Origin: Chloroflexota bacterium
Lineage (GTDB): Bacteria; Chloroflexota; Limnocylindria; Limnocylindrales; CSP1-4
Reading direction: 5' to 3'
Assembly (NCBI GenBank): GCA_016191345.1
Contig: JACPOU010000029.1
Span: 120,233 to 184,232 of the forward strand
DNA: 64,000 bases
Shown here: piece after piece, positions 25,801 through 33,331 of the stretch
Position numbering within the stretch: position 1 is the stretch's first letter
Layout: each line of letters starts with the position of its first letter
Program-made: the position numbers and the translations under genes
The notes under the pieces: model-generated
Databases searched by the model: none
What the model was told of the DNA's origin: nothing
The model's input: only the letters and a program-made list of their open reading frames with translations

Positions 25801-28001
25801 CCGACGATGACCCGGCGGTTGACGCCGTCCACCGCGACGGCCGTGGCACCGGGGAGGGGGATCGTGGCCACGAGCGCCCGCGTCGCCAGGTCGTAGGCCC
25901 GAACGTCGGCACCGGTCGCCACCCAGAGCCGCTCACCGGCGATCCGGCCCACCGTGGTCGAATCGTCGGAGCGAGGCTCGATGTCCACCGAGCGGACGGT
26001 GACGCCCAGCTCGCTCGTGGCGCTCGTGCGGTCGTCGCCGAAGGCCTCGATTCCGAGGGCCATCGCGTACTTCGCGAGGTGGGGATGGGTCCACTCGTAG
26101 ATGTATTGCGAGATCCCGTAGCGCCAGAACTGGAGGAACTCCGTGGCGGTCCGCGCGTGGTAGACCTCATCGAAGTGCATCTGGTATGGCTCGCCGAGCC
26201 GAAAGACCCGTCCCGTCATCAGAACCGCGGCGAGCACGACGATCATCCAGATGTCGAGCTTGTCGATCCGACCGCCCTTCTCTCGCTCGAGCCCCGCCGT
26301 CCGGTCCGGCCGGATGGGGCGTTCCGAGATCCGGGCCCGGAACCAGCCGAGATAGCCGGCTTCAGCGGCGCTCGGCCGGCGGTCCCAGATGGGCTTGGCC
26401 GGGACGCTCGGCGGCGGGGAAGCATCCTGATCGACGGAGACCGCGGCGGGGGCCGGAGCGACCATCGCCATCGGCGGTGGCGAAACGGCAGCCGGCGGGC
26501 CCGGGAGCGGCTCCGGGACGCGGGGCGGCTGGAACTCGGTTTCGTCCTCCACGATCTCCTCGCCGCCTCCGCTGGCCTCGATCTCGCGGGCCAGCCGATC
26601 GCCGGCGGCGCGCCGCAGCTCGGAGAGGGCGAAGACGAACACGCCCGCCTGGACGACGGCGGCGATGGCGATGCCGGTCCACGACCCGAGCGCCGGCCCG
26701 ATTCCGAACCAGTCGTCGATGCCGGGGTTGTTCGGGTAGAGCGTCGTGAGGACGAAGTACATGTTCGCGATCGTGGCCACGGACGACAGCACGTAGGCGA
26801 TCCTCCAGCGGACCGAGATCGCCGCCAGGATGGCGCCCACCGCGACCAGGGGGAAGAGATACCGCTCATGGACCCGCGTCGGGACGACGAAGAACGCGAG
26901 CGCCAGGATCGCCAGCCCCACGAGCATCGTCCGGCGGTCCGGCCGCCGCGCGACGAGCACGCTCACGGCGACGAAGACGGCGAAGGTGAGGACCGTGCCG
27001 GCGACCACCGCGGGCACGGCGCCGAACGAGAATGCGCTCGGACAGTCGTAGAACGCGGTGCTGCGGGAGACGACCATGTCGCACACCCAGGCACGGTTCT
27101 GGGCGATCCCGTTGCCCTGGAAGGTCACGAGGGCCCACGGGTTCCAGGCGTTCACCGACAGGAACGGGTAGCCCCCGGCCGTCTTGAAGATCTGCTCGAC
27201 GAGGCCGGGGAGGCCCAGCCCGAATGGCAGGGCGAGCAGGATCGCTGTCAGGAATCCGGCCAGCCCGGTCGTGACGATCCGGAGCGGGCCCCGTGTCGTC
27301 CACTCCCAGGCGGTCGTCGTGGCCCGGCGGAGCGGCGCCGCCTCGTCGCCATAGCCGCCCGCCGGCCAGAGCGCCCGCCGGATCACGACGGCGGCAACGA
27401 GCGGCACGAGGATCCCGAGCTGCGGCTTGATGATCGCGCCGACGACCGTCAGGATCGCGGCGCGCTCCGGTCGATCCCGCCACAGCTCGCGAAGGCCCAG
27501 GAGCAGGAAGATGACGCCGACCGAGTCGACCTGGCCCCAGATGGCGCTGTCGAGCCAGGTGATCGGGTTGATCGCCACGAGGAGGGCGCCCAGCCGGCCC
27601 GCCCGGCGACCGGCGCCGAGCTCCAGCGCCATCGACCAGACGAGCCAGGCAAGGACGGCGTCGGCGATGATCGGCGGGACCTTGATGAGGTCGCCGACGC
27701 CGCCGACGATGCTGCCGACCCAGCCGACGACCCACAGGACGTAGAGGTAGCCGGGCGTGTAGTCGTGGAGGAACTCGCGGCTGTAGAAGCCGTTGAGGCC
27801 CTGGCTGAAGAGGTTGGAGGCCCAGAACTGGAAGGCGCCGATGTCGTTGCTGAAGCCGGAGCCGGGGAGGAGGTATGCGATGATGGCGCGGAAGATGAGG
27901 GCCAGCGCGAGGAGGATGAGGATGCCGCCGACGTCGTCTCGCGTGCCGGCGCGCGTCGCGATTCCGCCCCGCACGGGCTCACCCGACACGGGGCCTGTCA
28001 A
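22827..28001 (-). CDS. Giant dual GT-C glycosyltransferase with inserted beta-propeller
   Basis: From TTG 28001 (AGGAGG 9 bases upstream) the protein has about 1,724 residues. Residues about 20-470 form a Gpi18/DUF2029-like GT-C mannosyltransferase with FSNDIGAFQFWA in the first outer loop and TRVHERYLFP near its end. A Pro-rich linker (about 475-560) leads to a PMT-type GT39 domain with the catalytic MHFDEVYHARTA (about 608-619). Just after YEWTHPHLAKYAMALGIEAF an insertion of about 330 residues (about 658-991) of repeated beta-strand units looks like a propeller; the PMT fold resumes at AYAWRLPGVIAG and ends after many more TM helices. Expected activity is transfer of mannose from polyprenyl phosphate mannose to proteins or glycolipids. 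A GTG at 28049 would overlap the divergent gene and is less likely. Confidence 0.82.
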   Translation of the reverse strand: MTGPVSGEPVRGGIATRAGTRDDVGGILILLALALIFRAIIAYLLPGSGFSNDIGAFQFWASNLFSQGLNGFYSREFLHDYTPGYLYVLWVVGWVGSIVGGVGDLIKVPPIIADAVLAWLVWSMALELGAGRRAGRLGALLVAINPITWLDSAIWGQVDSVGVIFLLLGLRELWRDRPERAAILTVVGAIIKPQLGILVPLVAAVVIRRALWPAGGYGDEAAPLRRATTTAWEWTTRGPLRIVTTGLAGFLTAILLALPFGLGLPGLVEQIFKTAGGYPFLSVNAWNPWALVTFQGNGIAQNRAWVCDMVVSRSTAFYDCPSAFSFGAVPAVVAGTVLTFAVFVAVSVLVARRPDRRTMLVGLAILALAFFVVPTRVHERYLFPLVAVGAILAAISVRWRIAYVLSSVATIANMYFVLTTLYPNNPGIDDWFGIGPALGSWTGIAIAAVVQAGVFVFALSELRRAAGDRLAREIEASGGGEEIVEDETEFQPPRVPEPLPGPPAAVSPPPMAMVAPAPAAVSVDQDASPPPSVPAKPIWDRRPSAAEAGYLGWFRARISERPIRPDRTAGLEREKGGRIDKLDIWMIVVLAAVLMTGRVFRLGEPYQMHFDEVYHARTATEFLQFWRYGISQYIYEWTHPHLAKYAMALGIEAFGDDRTSATSELGVTVRSVDIEPRSDDSTTVGRIAGERLWVATGADVRAYDLATRALVATIPLPGATAVAVDGVNRRVIVGTDGGELRIIGTSILDEARWAGTDGSASATARAFMTLGAPVQRLHASSDGGTIVAVVGAPRGPSVEAVVIDGSAATETGRVTLPSVAQLDDAGAGLVAAATPGGVAFLDLASGSLLTTVATEGPARGLALVTNVDKDKLYVTYDAPGGPRVAVVTSLGVGSTPKLDSTFQLPGGSGSWVGYDAATQMVHILGERPDGAGPTVYVVEPHANAVYEDAALPFEPTALVLDENQRYPSNDREQLLAFNAGGTAATVEVGQQAYAWRLPGVIAGVLMAVLLYLLARLLFRRREVAVFLAILVALDGMLFAQSRIGMNDSYVGLGIVAAYTLFAALWRSPGGSRRHWLAFVLVMPLIGVSLGFALASKWVGAYAIGALGILILTRSALGRLVLIAGLVAASTALGYLAISVPPGQTGGNYLFLFIMVGFTLAAVAANVIHPIAWSWEEQRLAIRGPAVLGGAVFLVAIATGRSEARLTLGGIAVSPMELAFGLVVLSGVIYTAFVVVGRWGFGPLAAAAPPDDPASLLDPPAPAPPGWLRPGTGFGLPLVWILFCLLVLPIALYVLSYVPWALMEDHQLVTGWPPGRNGQTLLELTQEMYRYHNTLSSAHPASSPWWAWIFDFKPVWFYQESFAGGTSAAIYDAGNLVAWWLAIPAMAFAAWQAFVRRNAGLALVTIAFAAQWIAWARIDRAAFQYHYYTSLPFVFLALAYFLAELWRGASRRTWLLARLAAAAAVLAPTTLWLFHRPLCAFVRVTDVNPGSRACPTVIPDFVLTGRALSIAIVVGIGVLLVVRLLLSLAADGDDGDDAGRAGSEGRGILARLGGIALAAAGVSVAFVVASVFFQETPLVTWTNVPVEPIALVVTLALLPVAAFVATARDARRFVVGIVVAIAVWFVVWYPNFAALPLPSALSNAYQGLLPSYVYPFQFPVSTVDRNVAGPSLIGTGPALLAITIVAAGLAVGYAAWVWRITVAERAYLASRPSESGEDPGAEPTG

Positions 28002-28030
28002 CCGGATCAGCCTCCTGCCAGAGCGATGAG

Positions 28031-29488
28031 GTGGAGGCCAGCGTAGCACAGGGCGACCCCGGATCCCGGGCCGCCGATCGGGACCGGAGCTGGCTCGATC
28101 TCGTCCCGTCCGCGCTCATTGGAGGCCTCCTGGTCGCGGCCGCGCTGGCCGCCTACTGGCTGCCCGGCTCGGTCCGCTTCTACAACCATTTCGTGTGGCA
28201 GGCGCTGGCGTTCCTCGACGGCCGGGCCGCGATCACCTGGCCCGTGCCGGGCAACGACTACTTCCAGGACGTCCTGCCGGTGCTCGATGCTGCCGGGAGG
28301 CGGACGGGATTCGGGCTCCTCCCGTTCCCTCCCCTGCCGGCGATCGTCCTCATGCCCTTCGTCGCGCTGTGGGGCCTCGCCACCGACGAGCGCGCCGTCT
28401 CCGTCGTCATCGGCGCGATCAACGTCGGGCTCTGCTGGTGGGCGCTCGGGAAGCTGCCGGTCAGCCGGCCGGTCCGGCTCGCCGTCACGATCTTCTTCGG
28501 CTTCGGCACCGTGTTCTGGTACGCGGCCGGGCTCGGGACGACGTGGTTCTTCGCCCACGTCGTGTCGCTCAGTCCGGCGCTACTGGCGGTCGGCGTGGCG
28601 CTCGGCGGCGATCCCGGCGCGGACGCCGACCGGAGAGCGGGCCGGGCCGATCTCCGCGCCGGCCTGCGAGCGTCGCTCGCCGATCTCCGCGCGGGGCTCC
28701 GGAATCCCCTGTCGCTCATCGATCGCCGCCAGTTCGTCGCGGGGCTGCTCCTCGGCCTCGCCGCGACGGCCCGCCTGACGATTGTCTTCGGAGCGCCGTT
28801 CTTCCTGTTCGTCGGAAGCGGCTCCGTGGCCCGGCGGGCCGTCTCGGCCGGCCTCGGGGCGGTCATCCCGGTCGGCCTGCTCCTCGGCTACAACCTCGCC
28901 ACCACGGGAAGCCTGTTCCACCCGGGCTACGAGTACCTCTACCGGCTCGAGGCCAACGGCTACCGCGCCCTCGGGTACAACCCCGCCTGGAGCATCGAGG
29001 ACATCCGCTACCTGCCCCAGAACATCCGGATCATGTTCGGGTCGCTCCCGGCACTCCTGCCGGCGAACGTACCCTCCGGCCTGGGCCCGGGCGGGGCCCT
29101 GTGCACCGCCCCGGACGCCGTGCGGGGCCTCTTCGACGTGTCCTGCCCGATCGCCCTGCCGCGTGACATCGGGATGAGCATCATCCTCACGAGCCCCGCC
29201 TACCTCTACGTGATCCCGGCGCTGCGACGCTTCCGCGTCTCGCGGCTCGTCGCCGGCAGCGCGCTCGCCGTCCTCTCGATCATGATCGTCAACCTCATGC
29301 ACTTCAGTCAGGGCTGGGTCCAGTTCGGCTACCGCTTCAGCAACGACTTCGTCGTGTTCGCGCTGCCGCTCGTGGCCCTCGGCATCGCCCGGCGGGGCGG
29401 CGTGGGCCTCCTCGCGGCCTGGCTGATCGGGGCATCCGTGGCGATCAACTTCTGGGGCATGACCTGGGGGAACCTGCAGGGATGGTGA
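28031..29488 (+). CDS. Multi-TM GT-C-like membrane protein, unknown function
   Basis: GTG start 29 bases from the divergent TTG of the giant GT-C gene; 485 residues, about ten TM helices. The first outer loop (LPGSVRFYNHFVWQALAFL, then GNDYFQDVLPVLD) and a large C-terminal outer region (FHPGYEYLYRLEANGY, LPQNIRIMFGSLPALLP) suggest a GT-C fold, but I do not recognise a named family. It runs 7 bases into the DUF2723 gene, and a polyprenyl-phosphate sugar synthase follows, so a lipid-linked sugar is the plausible donor. Confidence 0.72.
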   Translation: MEASVAQGDPGSRAADRDRSWLDLVPSALIGGLLVAAALAAYWLPGSVRFYNHFVWQALAFLDGRAAITWPVPGNDYFQDVLPVLDAAGRRTGFGLLPFPPLPAIVLMPFVALWGLATDERAVSVVIGAINVGLCWWALGKLPVSRPVRLAVTIFFGFGTVFWYAAGLGTTWFFAHVVSLSPALLAVGVALGGDPGADADRRAGRADLRAGLRASLADLRAGLRNPLSLIDRRQFVAGLLLGLAATARLTIVFGAPFFLFVGSGSVARRAVSAGLGAVIPVGLLLGYNLATTGSLFHPGYEYLYRLEANGYRALGYNPAWSIEDIRYLPQNIRIMFGSLPALLPANVPSGLGPGGALCTAPDAVRGLFDVSCPIALPRDIGMSIILTSPAYLYVIPALRRFRVSRLVAGSALAVLSIMIVNLMHFSQGWVQFGYRFSNDFVVFALPLVALGIARRGGVGLLAAWLIGASVAINFWGMTWGNLQGW

Positions 29489-31104
29489 GCGAGGGCGGGC
29501 GGCGGCGGATCGTGCTGCCGCCCGCGGCGACCTGGCTCGGCCTCGTGCCGCCGGTCGTCGTCGCGGCGGTCGTGTCGTTCGTCGTCTGGCCGGGACTGAT
29601 GCCCGACGTCGGCTTCTGGGACACGGGCGAGTTCCAGACCGTCCTCCCGATCATGGGCACCGCCCATCCGACGGGCTACCCGACCTACGTCCTCACCGGC
29701 TTCCTCGTGAACCTGCTCCTGACCCCGCTCGGCGAGCCGGCCTTCCGGATGAACGTCTTCTCGCTCCTGAGCGTCGCCGTGGCGGCGGCCGTCACGACGC
29801 GACTCGTCACCCGCCTCACGGACAGCCGGGTCATCGGCATGGCCGCCGGCCTCGGCCTCGCGGCGACGCCCATCGCCTGGGGCCTGGCGACCCACGCCGA
29901 TCCGCACACCCTGCATCTCGCCTTCGTCGCAATCCTGTCCGCCGTCCTCCTCCGCTGGGAGCATGGGCGGCGCGATCATGAGGCCACCGCGGATCGCTGG
30001 CTGGTCGTCGCCGCGGTCGTGTTCGCACTCGCCGCGGGCAACCACTCGCTGACCCTGCTTCTCGCCGCGCCGGTCGGCCTCTACGTGCTGGCCGTCCACC
30101 CGGGCATCGTCCGGCGGCCGCGGCTCATGGCGACCTGTGCCGTCGCCCTCCTGGCGACCCTCGTCCTCGTCTACCTGGAGCTGCCGCTGCGGGCGGGGAT
30201 CTTCCGCGCCCCGCTCGTCTACGGGAGGCCGGACACGTGGGATGGCTTCTGGTACGTCGCCCTCGCCGAGCAGTTCCGGGGCGCCCTCCAGGATCCGCTC
30301 GGCGAGCTGCCGCGCAAGATCAGCGAGCTCGCCGCGCTGAGCGCCACGCAGTTCGGGTTCCTTGCCCCGCTGATCGCCGTTGGATTCGTGGCGACCGTCG
30401 TCCGCCACCCGCGGTTTGCGCTGCTGACCGGGTCCTCGATGGTCATCACGACGATCTTCAACGCGTCGTACTCGAATGCCGACATCGCCCGCTATTACCT
30501 CGGGCCGGCCTTCTGGGCGTGGACCTGGCTGGGCATCCTGGCCGGCGTCATCGTCGAGCAGGTGGCGGATCTCGCAGTGGAGGGCCAGGGGCAGCCGCCG
30601 CCCGGGGCCGCGGTCGGATCGGCCGCCGCCTCCTCGAGTCCGACCGGTTCCCGGCGGCCGGCCCTGGTCCGGGCGCTCGTCGCGGTCGGCGTCGCGGCGG
30701 TCCTCCTCGCCCCCGCGGCGATGGACTTCACGCGCCGCGCGGAGACCGCCGACCGGCGCCGCGACACCGCCGCGCGGCGATGGCTGAACGCGGCCCTGGC
30801 CGAGATCGAGCCGGGCGCCGTGGTCGTCAGCTGGTGGAGCACCTCGACGGCGCTCTGGTACGCACAATACGTGGATGGCCTCCGGCCGGATCTCACGATC
30901 ATCGACGACCGGACGCGCCTCGACCTCGGCTATGGAGAAGCTACCGACGTGATCGCTCGATTCCTCGGCCAGCGGCCGGTCTACGTGATCCGGGCCAACA
31001 ACCGCGACCTCGGGCTGGTGCTCGAGCAGTACGACCTGGAGCGGCTGACCGTGGAGCCGGCGACGAACGTCTATCGCGTCATCGGTCCGCGCGGAACCCC
31101 GTGA
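29482..31104 (+). CDS. DUF2723 (TMEM260-like) membrane glycosyltransferase-family protein
   Basis: A 540-residue protein with about ten TM helices. The N-terminal outer loop carries the DUF2723 signature: FWDTGEFQTVLPIMGTAHPT followed by GYPTYVL. The related eukaryotic TMEM260 is an O-mannosyltransferase of the GT-C class, which fits this gene's place next to a polyprenyl-phosphate mannose synthase-like gene. The C-terminal outer part (about 425-540) is soluble and contains VVSWWSTSTALWYAQY and a DDRTRLDLGYG segment. Coupled to both neighbours by short overlaps. Confidence 0.82.
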   Translation: MVSEGGRRRIVLPPAATWLGLVPPVVVAAVVSFVVWPGLMPDVGFWDTGEFQTVLPIMGTAHPTGYPTYVLTGFLVNLLLTPLGEPAFRMNVFSLLSVAVAAAVTTRLVTRLTDSRVIGMAAGLGLAATPIAWGLATHADPHTLHLAFVAILSAVLLRWEHGRRDHEATADRWLVVAAVVFALAAGNHSLTLLLAAPVGLYVLAVHPGIVRRPRLMATCAVALLATLVLVYLELPLRAGIFRAPLVYGRPDTWDGFWYVALAEQFRGALQDPLGELPRKISELAALSATQFGFLAPLIAVGFVATVVRHPRFALLTGSSMVITTIFNASYSNADIARYYLGPAFWAWTWLGILAGVIVEQVADLAVEGQGQPPPGAAVGSAAASSSPTGSRRPALVRALVAVGVAAVLLAPAAMDFTRRAETADRRRDTAARRWLNAALAEIEPGAVVVSWWSTSTALWYAQYVDGLRPDLTIIDDRTRLDLGYGEATDVIARFLGQRPVYVIRANNRDLGLVLEQYDLERLTVEPATNVYRVIGPRGTP

Positions 31105-31922
31105 GTGCCATCCACCAGGCCGGGCCAGCGATGACCGCCGCCTCGGGCGCCGCCCCCACCGACGCCGCCCCGCCGCGCGTCCCGGCCCTCTCCTACTTCT
31201 TCCCGGCCCACAACGAAGAGGCCAACCTCCGGGGCCTCGTGGCCGAGGCCCTCGAGACGCTCCCGACGCTCGCCGATTCGTTCGAGGTCATCATCGTCGA
31301 TGACGGGTCCCGCGACGCCACCCCGCGGATCGCGGACGAGCTCGCCTCGGCGGATCCACGCGTCCGGGCCGTCCACCACGCGAAGAACAAGGGCTATGGC
31401 GCTGCCCTCCGGACGGGTTTCGCCGCGTCGCGGCATGAGCTCATCGCCTTCACCGACGGCGACCGGCAGTTCAAGGTCGCCGACCTGGGGCGCCTGACCG
31501 CCCGCTACGCCGAGGACCGGCCCGACGTCGTCGTCGGGTTCCGCATCAAGCGTGCCGATCCGCTCGTGCGGACGCTCTACGCGAAGGCCTACCGGCTGGC
31601 GAACCGGATCTTCTTCGGGCTGCGGATCACCGACGTCGACTGCGCCTGCAAGCTCTTCCGGCGGGATGCTCTTGCCGGCATCAACGTCGAGTCCGGAGGG
31701 GCCTTCTTCTCGGCGGAGCTCCTCATCAAGCTCCGTGCGGCGGGGCATCGAGTGGTCGAGGTCGGCGTTCCCCACTATCCCCGGACGGCCGGCTCGCCGA
31801 CCGGGGCCAAGCCGTCGGTCGTCTTCCGGGCGGCGCGCGACTTCTGGCGGCTTCGGCTGCGCCTGTGGGCGGCGCCCGGGCGGGCGCTCAGGCGCGGCGA
31901 GCCGATCCTCGGCGAGGGCTGA
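31101..31922 (+). CDS. Polyprenyl-phosphate mannosyl/glucosyltransferase, GT2 (DPM1-like)
   Basis: A 273-residue GT-A enzyme without C-terminal TM helices. Motifs: SYFFPAHNEEANL, VIIVDDGSRDAT, GYGAALRTGF, the DxD-type TDGDRQF, and DVDCACKLFRR with the GGAFFSAELLIK acceptor region. Members load a sugar from GDP-mannose or UDP-glucose onto polyprenyl phosphate on the cytoplasmic face. It would provide the donor for the GT-C enzymes encoded just upstream and divergently. GTG 31101 overlaps the previous stop; an ATG at 31131 is an alternative start. Confidence 0.88.
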   Translation: MSAIHQAGPAMTAASGAAPTDAAPPRVPALSYFFPAHNEEANLRGLVAEALETLPTLADSFEVIIVDDGSRDATPRIADELASADPRVRAVHHAKNKGYGAALRTGFAASRHELIAFTDGDRQFKVADLGRLTARYAEDRPDVVVGFRIKRADPLVRTLYAKAYRLANRIFFGLRITDVDCACKLFRRDALAGINVESGGAFFSAELLIKLRAAGHRVVEVGVPHYPRTAGSPTGAKPSVVFRAARDFWRLRLRLWAAPGRALRRGEPILGEG

Positions 31923-31943
31923 GCCGACCTTACCCGCGTCGCC

Positions 31944-32573
31944 TCAGCCGGGACGCCGCCCTCCGGGACCACCCGGGCCCAGCGATCCGCCGGACCCTCC
32001 GGAGCCCGATCCCGGGTCCATGTCGAGCGAGTTGACGAAGTCCCGGAAGACGTCGAGGCGCTCGTCGACGACGGCCTCGCCAAGGGTCTCCAGCGTCGCC
32101 CCCGGGGCGAGGCCGGATCGCGGGGTGGCGCTCGCATCCGGCTCGTCGCCCTGGTCCGCGTCGGGATCCGCGCCGAGGCCGGCCTGCTCGAGGACCTCCT
32201 CGGCGACGAGGATCCGGACCTCGCTCCGGACGGCCAGCGCCACGGAGTCGGATGGCCGGGCGTCGAGCTCGTAGGTCTCTCCGTCACGCTCCAGGAAGAG
32301 GCGGGCATGGTAGGTCGCGCCAGATAGCTCGGAGATGACGACCCGGTCGATGCGGACGCCGAGCTTCTCGAGGGCCGCGAGGAAGAGGTCGTGGGTGAGC
32401 GGGCGCTCCGCGGGCATGCCCTGGAGCTTCATGGCGATCGCGCTCGCCTCCCACTGCCCGATCCAGATCGGGAGGTACCGCTCGCGCGCCGGGTCCTTGA
32501 GGATCACGACGTGCCGATTCGACAGCATGTGGACCCGAACGCTCTCGACCACCATCTCCACGAGACGCCCCAT
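31944..32573 (-). CDS. DUF151 / bifunctional nuclease-family protein
   Basis: ATG 32573 gives 209 residues. The BFN/DUF151 domain spans about residues 1-135: VRVHMLSNRHVVILKD, YLPIWIGQWEASAIAMKLQG, RPLTHDLFLAALEKLG, and ELDARPSDSVALAVRSEVRI. After a low-complexity linker, DERLDVFRDFVNSLD resembles the UvrB/UvrC-type helix pair often appended in this family, followed by a Gly-rich tail. Some members have nuclease activity; the cellular role is unclear. It converges with the GT2 gene and is the last gene of the dnaN-recF-dciA-led series. Confidence 0.88.
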   Translation of the reverse strand: MGRLVEMVVESVRVHMLSNRHVVILKDPARERYLPIWIGQWEASAIAMKLQGMPAERPLTHDLFLAALEKLGVRIDRVVISELSGATYHARLFLERDGETYELDARPSDSVALAVRSEVRILVAEEVLEQAGLGADPDADQGDEPDASATPRSGLAPGATLETLGEAVVDERLDVFRDFVNSLDMDPGSGSGGSGGSLGPGGPGGRRPG

Positions 32574-32601
32574 GGCCCGGATTATCCCATCGGCCCGCGG
32601 C

Positions 32602-33321
32602 TCAGGCCGGGCGATCCCGATAGGCCGGGCGGCCGCCGCCGGGCAACCCCCGGATGAGAAGCCCGACGATGGCCCCGGCCACGAACCCGCCGATGTGGGC
32701 GAAGAACGCGACGCCACCCTGGGCCGAGGTCGCCCCCAGGGACGCCGCGCCGTCGACGAGCTGGAGCAGGAACCAGAAGCCGAGGACGAGGACGGCCGGG
32801 ATCTCGAGGAGCTGGTAGAAGAAGCCGAGGAAGATGAGGGTCAGGATCCGGGCCCGGGGGTAGACCACGATGTACGCGCCGAGCGTGGCCGCGATGGCCC
32901 CCGAGGCGCCCACGAGGGGGGTGGTCGACGCCGGGTCCATCCAGACCTGGGCCAGGGTCGCCGCCACGCCCCCGGCCAGGTAGAACAGCAGGAAGGGCAG
33001 GCGCCCCAGCCGGTCCTCGACGTTGTTGCCGAAGATCCACAGGAACAGCATGTTGCCGATGAGGTGGATCCAGCCGCCGTGGAGGAAGAGGCTCCCGAAC
33101 ACGCCACGGGCCGCCTGCCACGCGTCCCCCTCGCCCTGCAGCGCCGCCGAGATCCGGCTGGGCACGGCGCCCCACGTGTCGAACAGGCGGGACAGGGCGG
33201 CGTCGCCGCCCGAGGCCTGGATGGCGATCTCGTAGAGGAAGACGCCGACGCAGGCCGCGATCAGGGCGAGCGTGACGACCGGGAGGCGCCGCGTCGGATT
33301 GGCGTCCCGGAGCGGGATCAC
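32602..33321 (-). CDS. Rhomboid-family intramembrane serine protease
   Basis: GTG start; 239 residues, six or seven TM helices. The HGGWIHLIGNM block, the catalytic VGASGAIAA (Ser140) and the partner His209 in FFAHIGGFVAG are all present, so the dyad is intact. Loop L1 is long (residues 35-75). The family cleaves TM substrates at the outer leaflet. The neighbouring gene encodes a one-TM receptor-like protein with a propeller domain; whether that is a substrate is untested. Confidence 0.92.
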   Translation of the reverse strand: MIPLRDANPTRRLPVVTLALIAACVGVFLYEIAIQASGGDAALSRLFDTWGAVPSRISAALQGEGDAWQAARGVFGSLFLHGGWIHLIGNMLFLWIFGNNVEDRLGRLPFLLFYLAGGVAATLAQVWMDPASTTPLVGASGAIAATLGAYIVVYPRARILTLIFLGFFYQLLEIPAVLVLGFWFLLQLVDGAASLGATSAQGGVAFFAHIGGFVAGAIVGLLIRGLPGGGRPAYRDRPA

Positions 33322-33331
33322 CGGAGCGGGA

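Noticed and set aside
24471..28046. An open plus-strand frame of about 1,190 codons opposite the giant glycosyltransferase
   Set aside because: Highly charged low-complexity shadow of a membrane protein; the minus strand has clear GT-C motifs and TM helices.
28002..28049. GTG 28049 as the start of the giant glycosyltransferase gene
   Set aside because: It would overlap the divergent gene by 19 bases, while TTG 28001 has AGGAGG at 9 bases.
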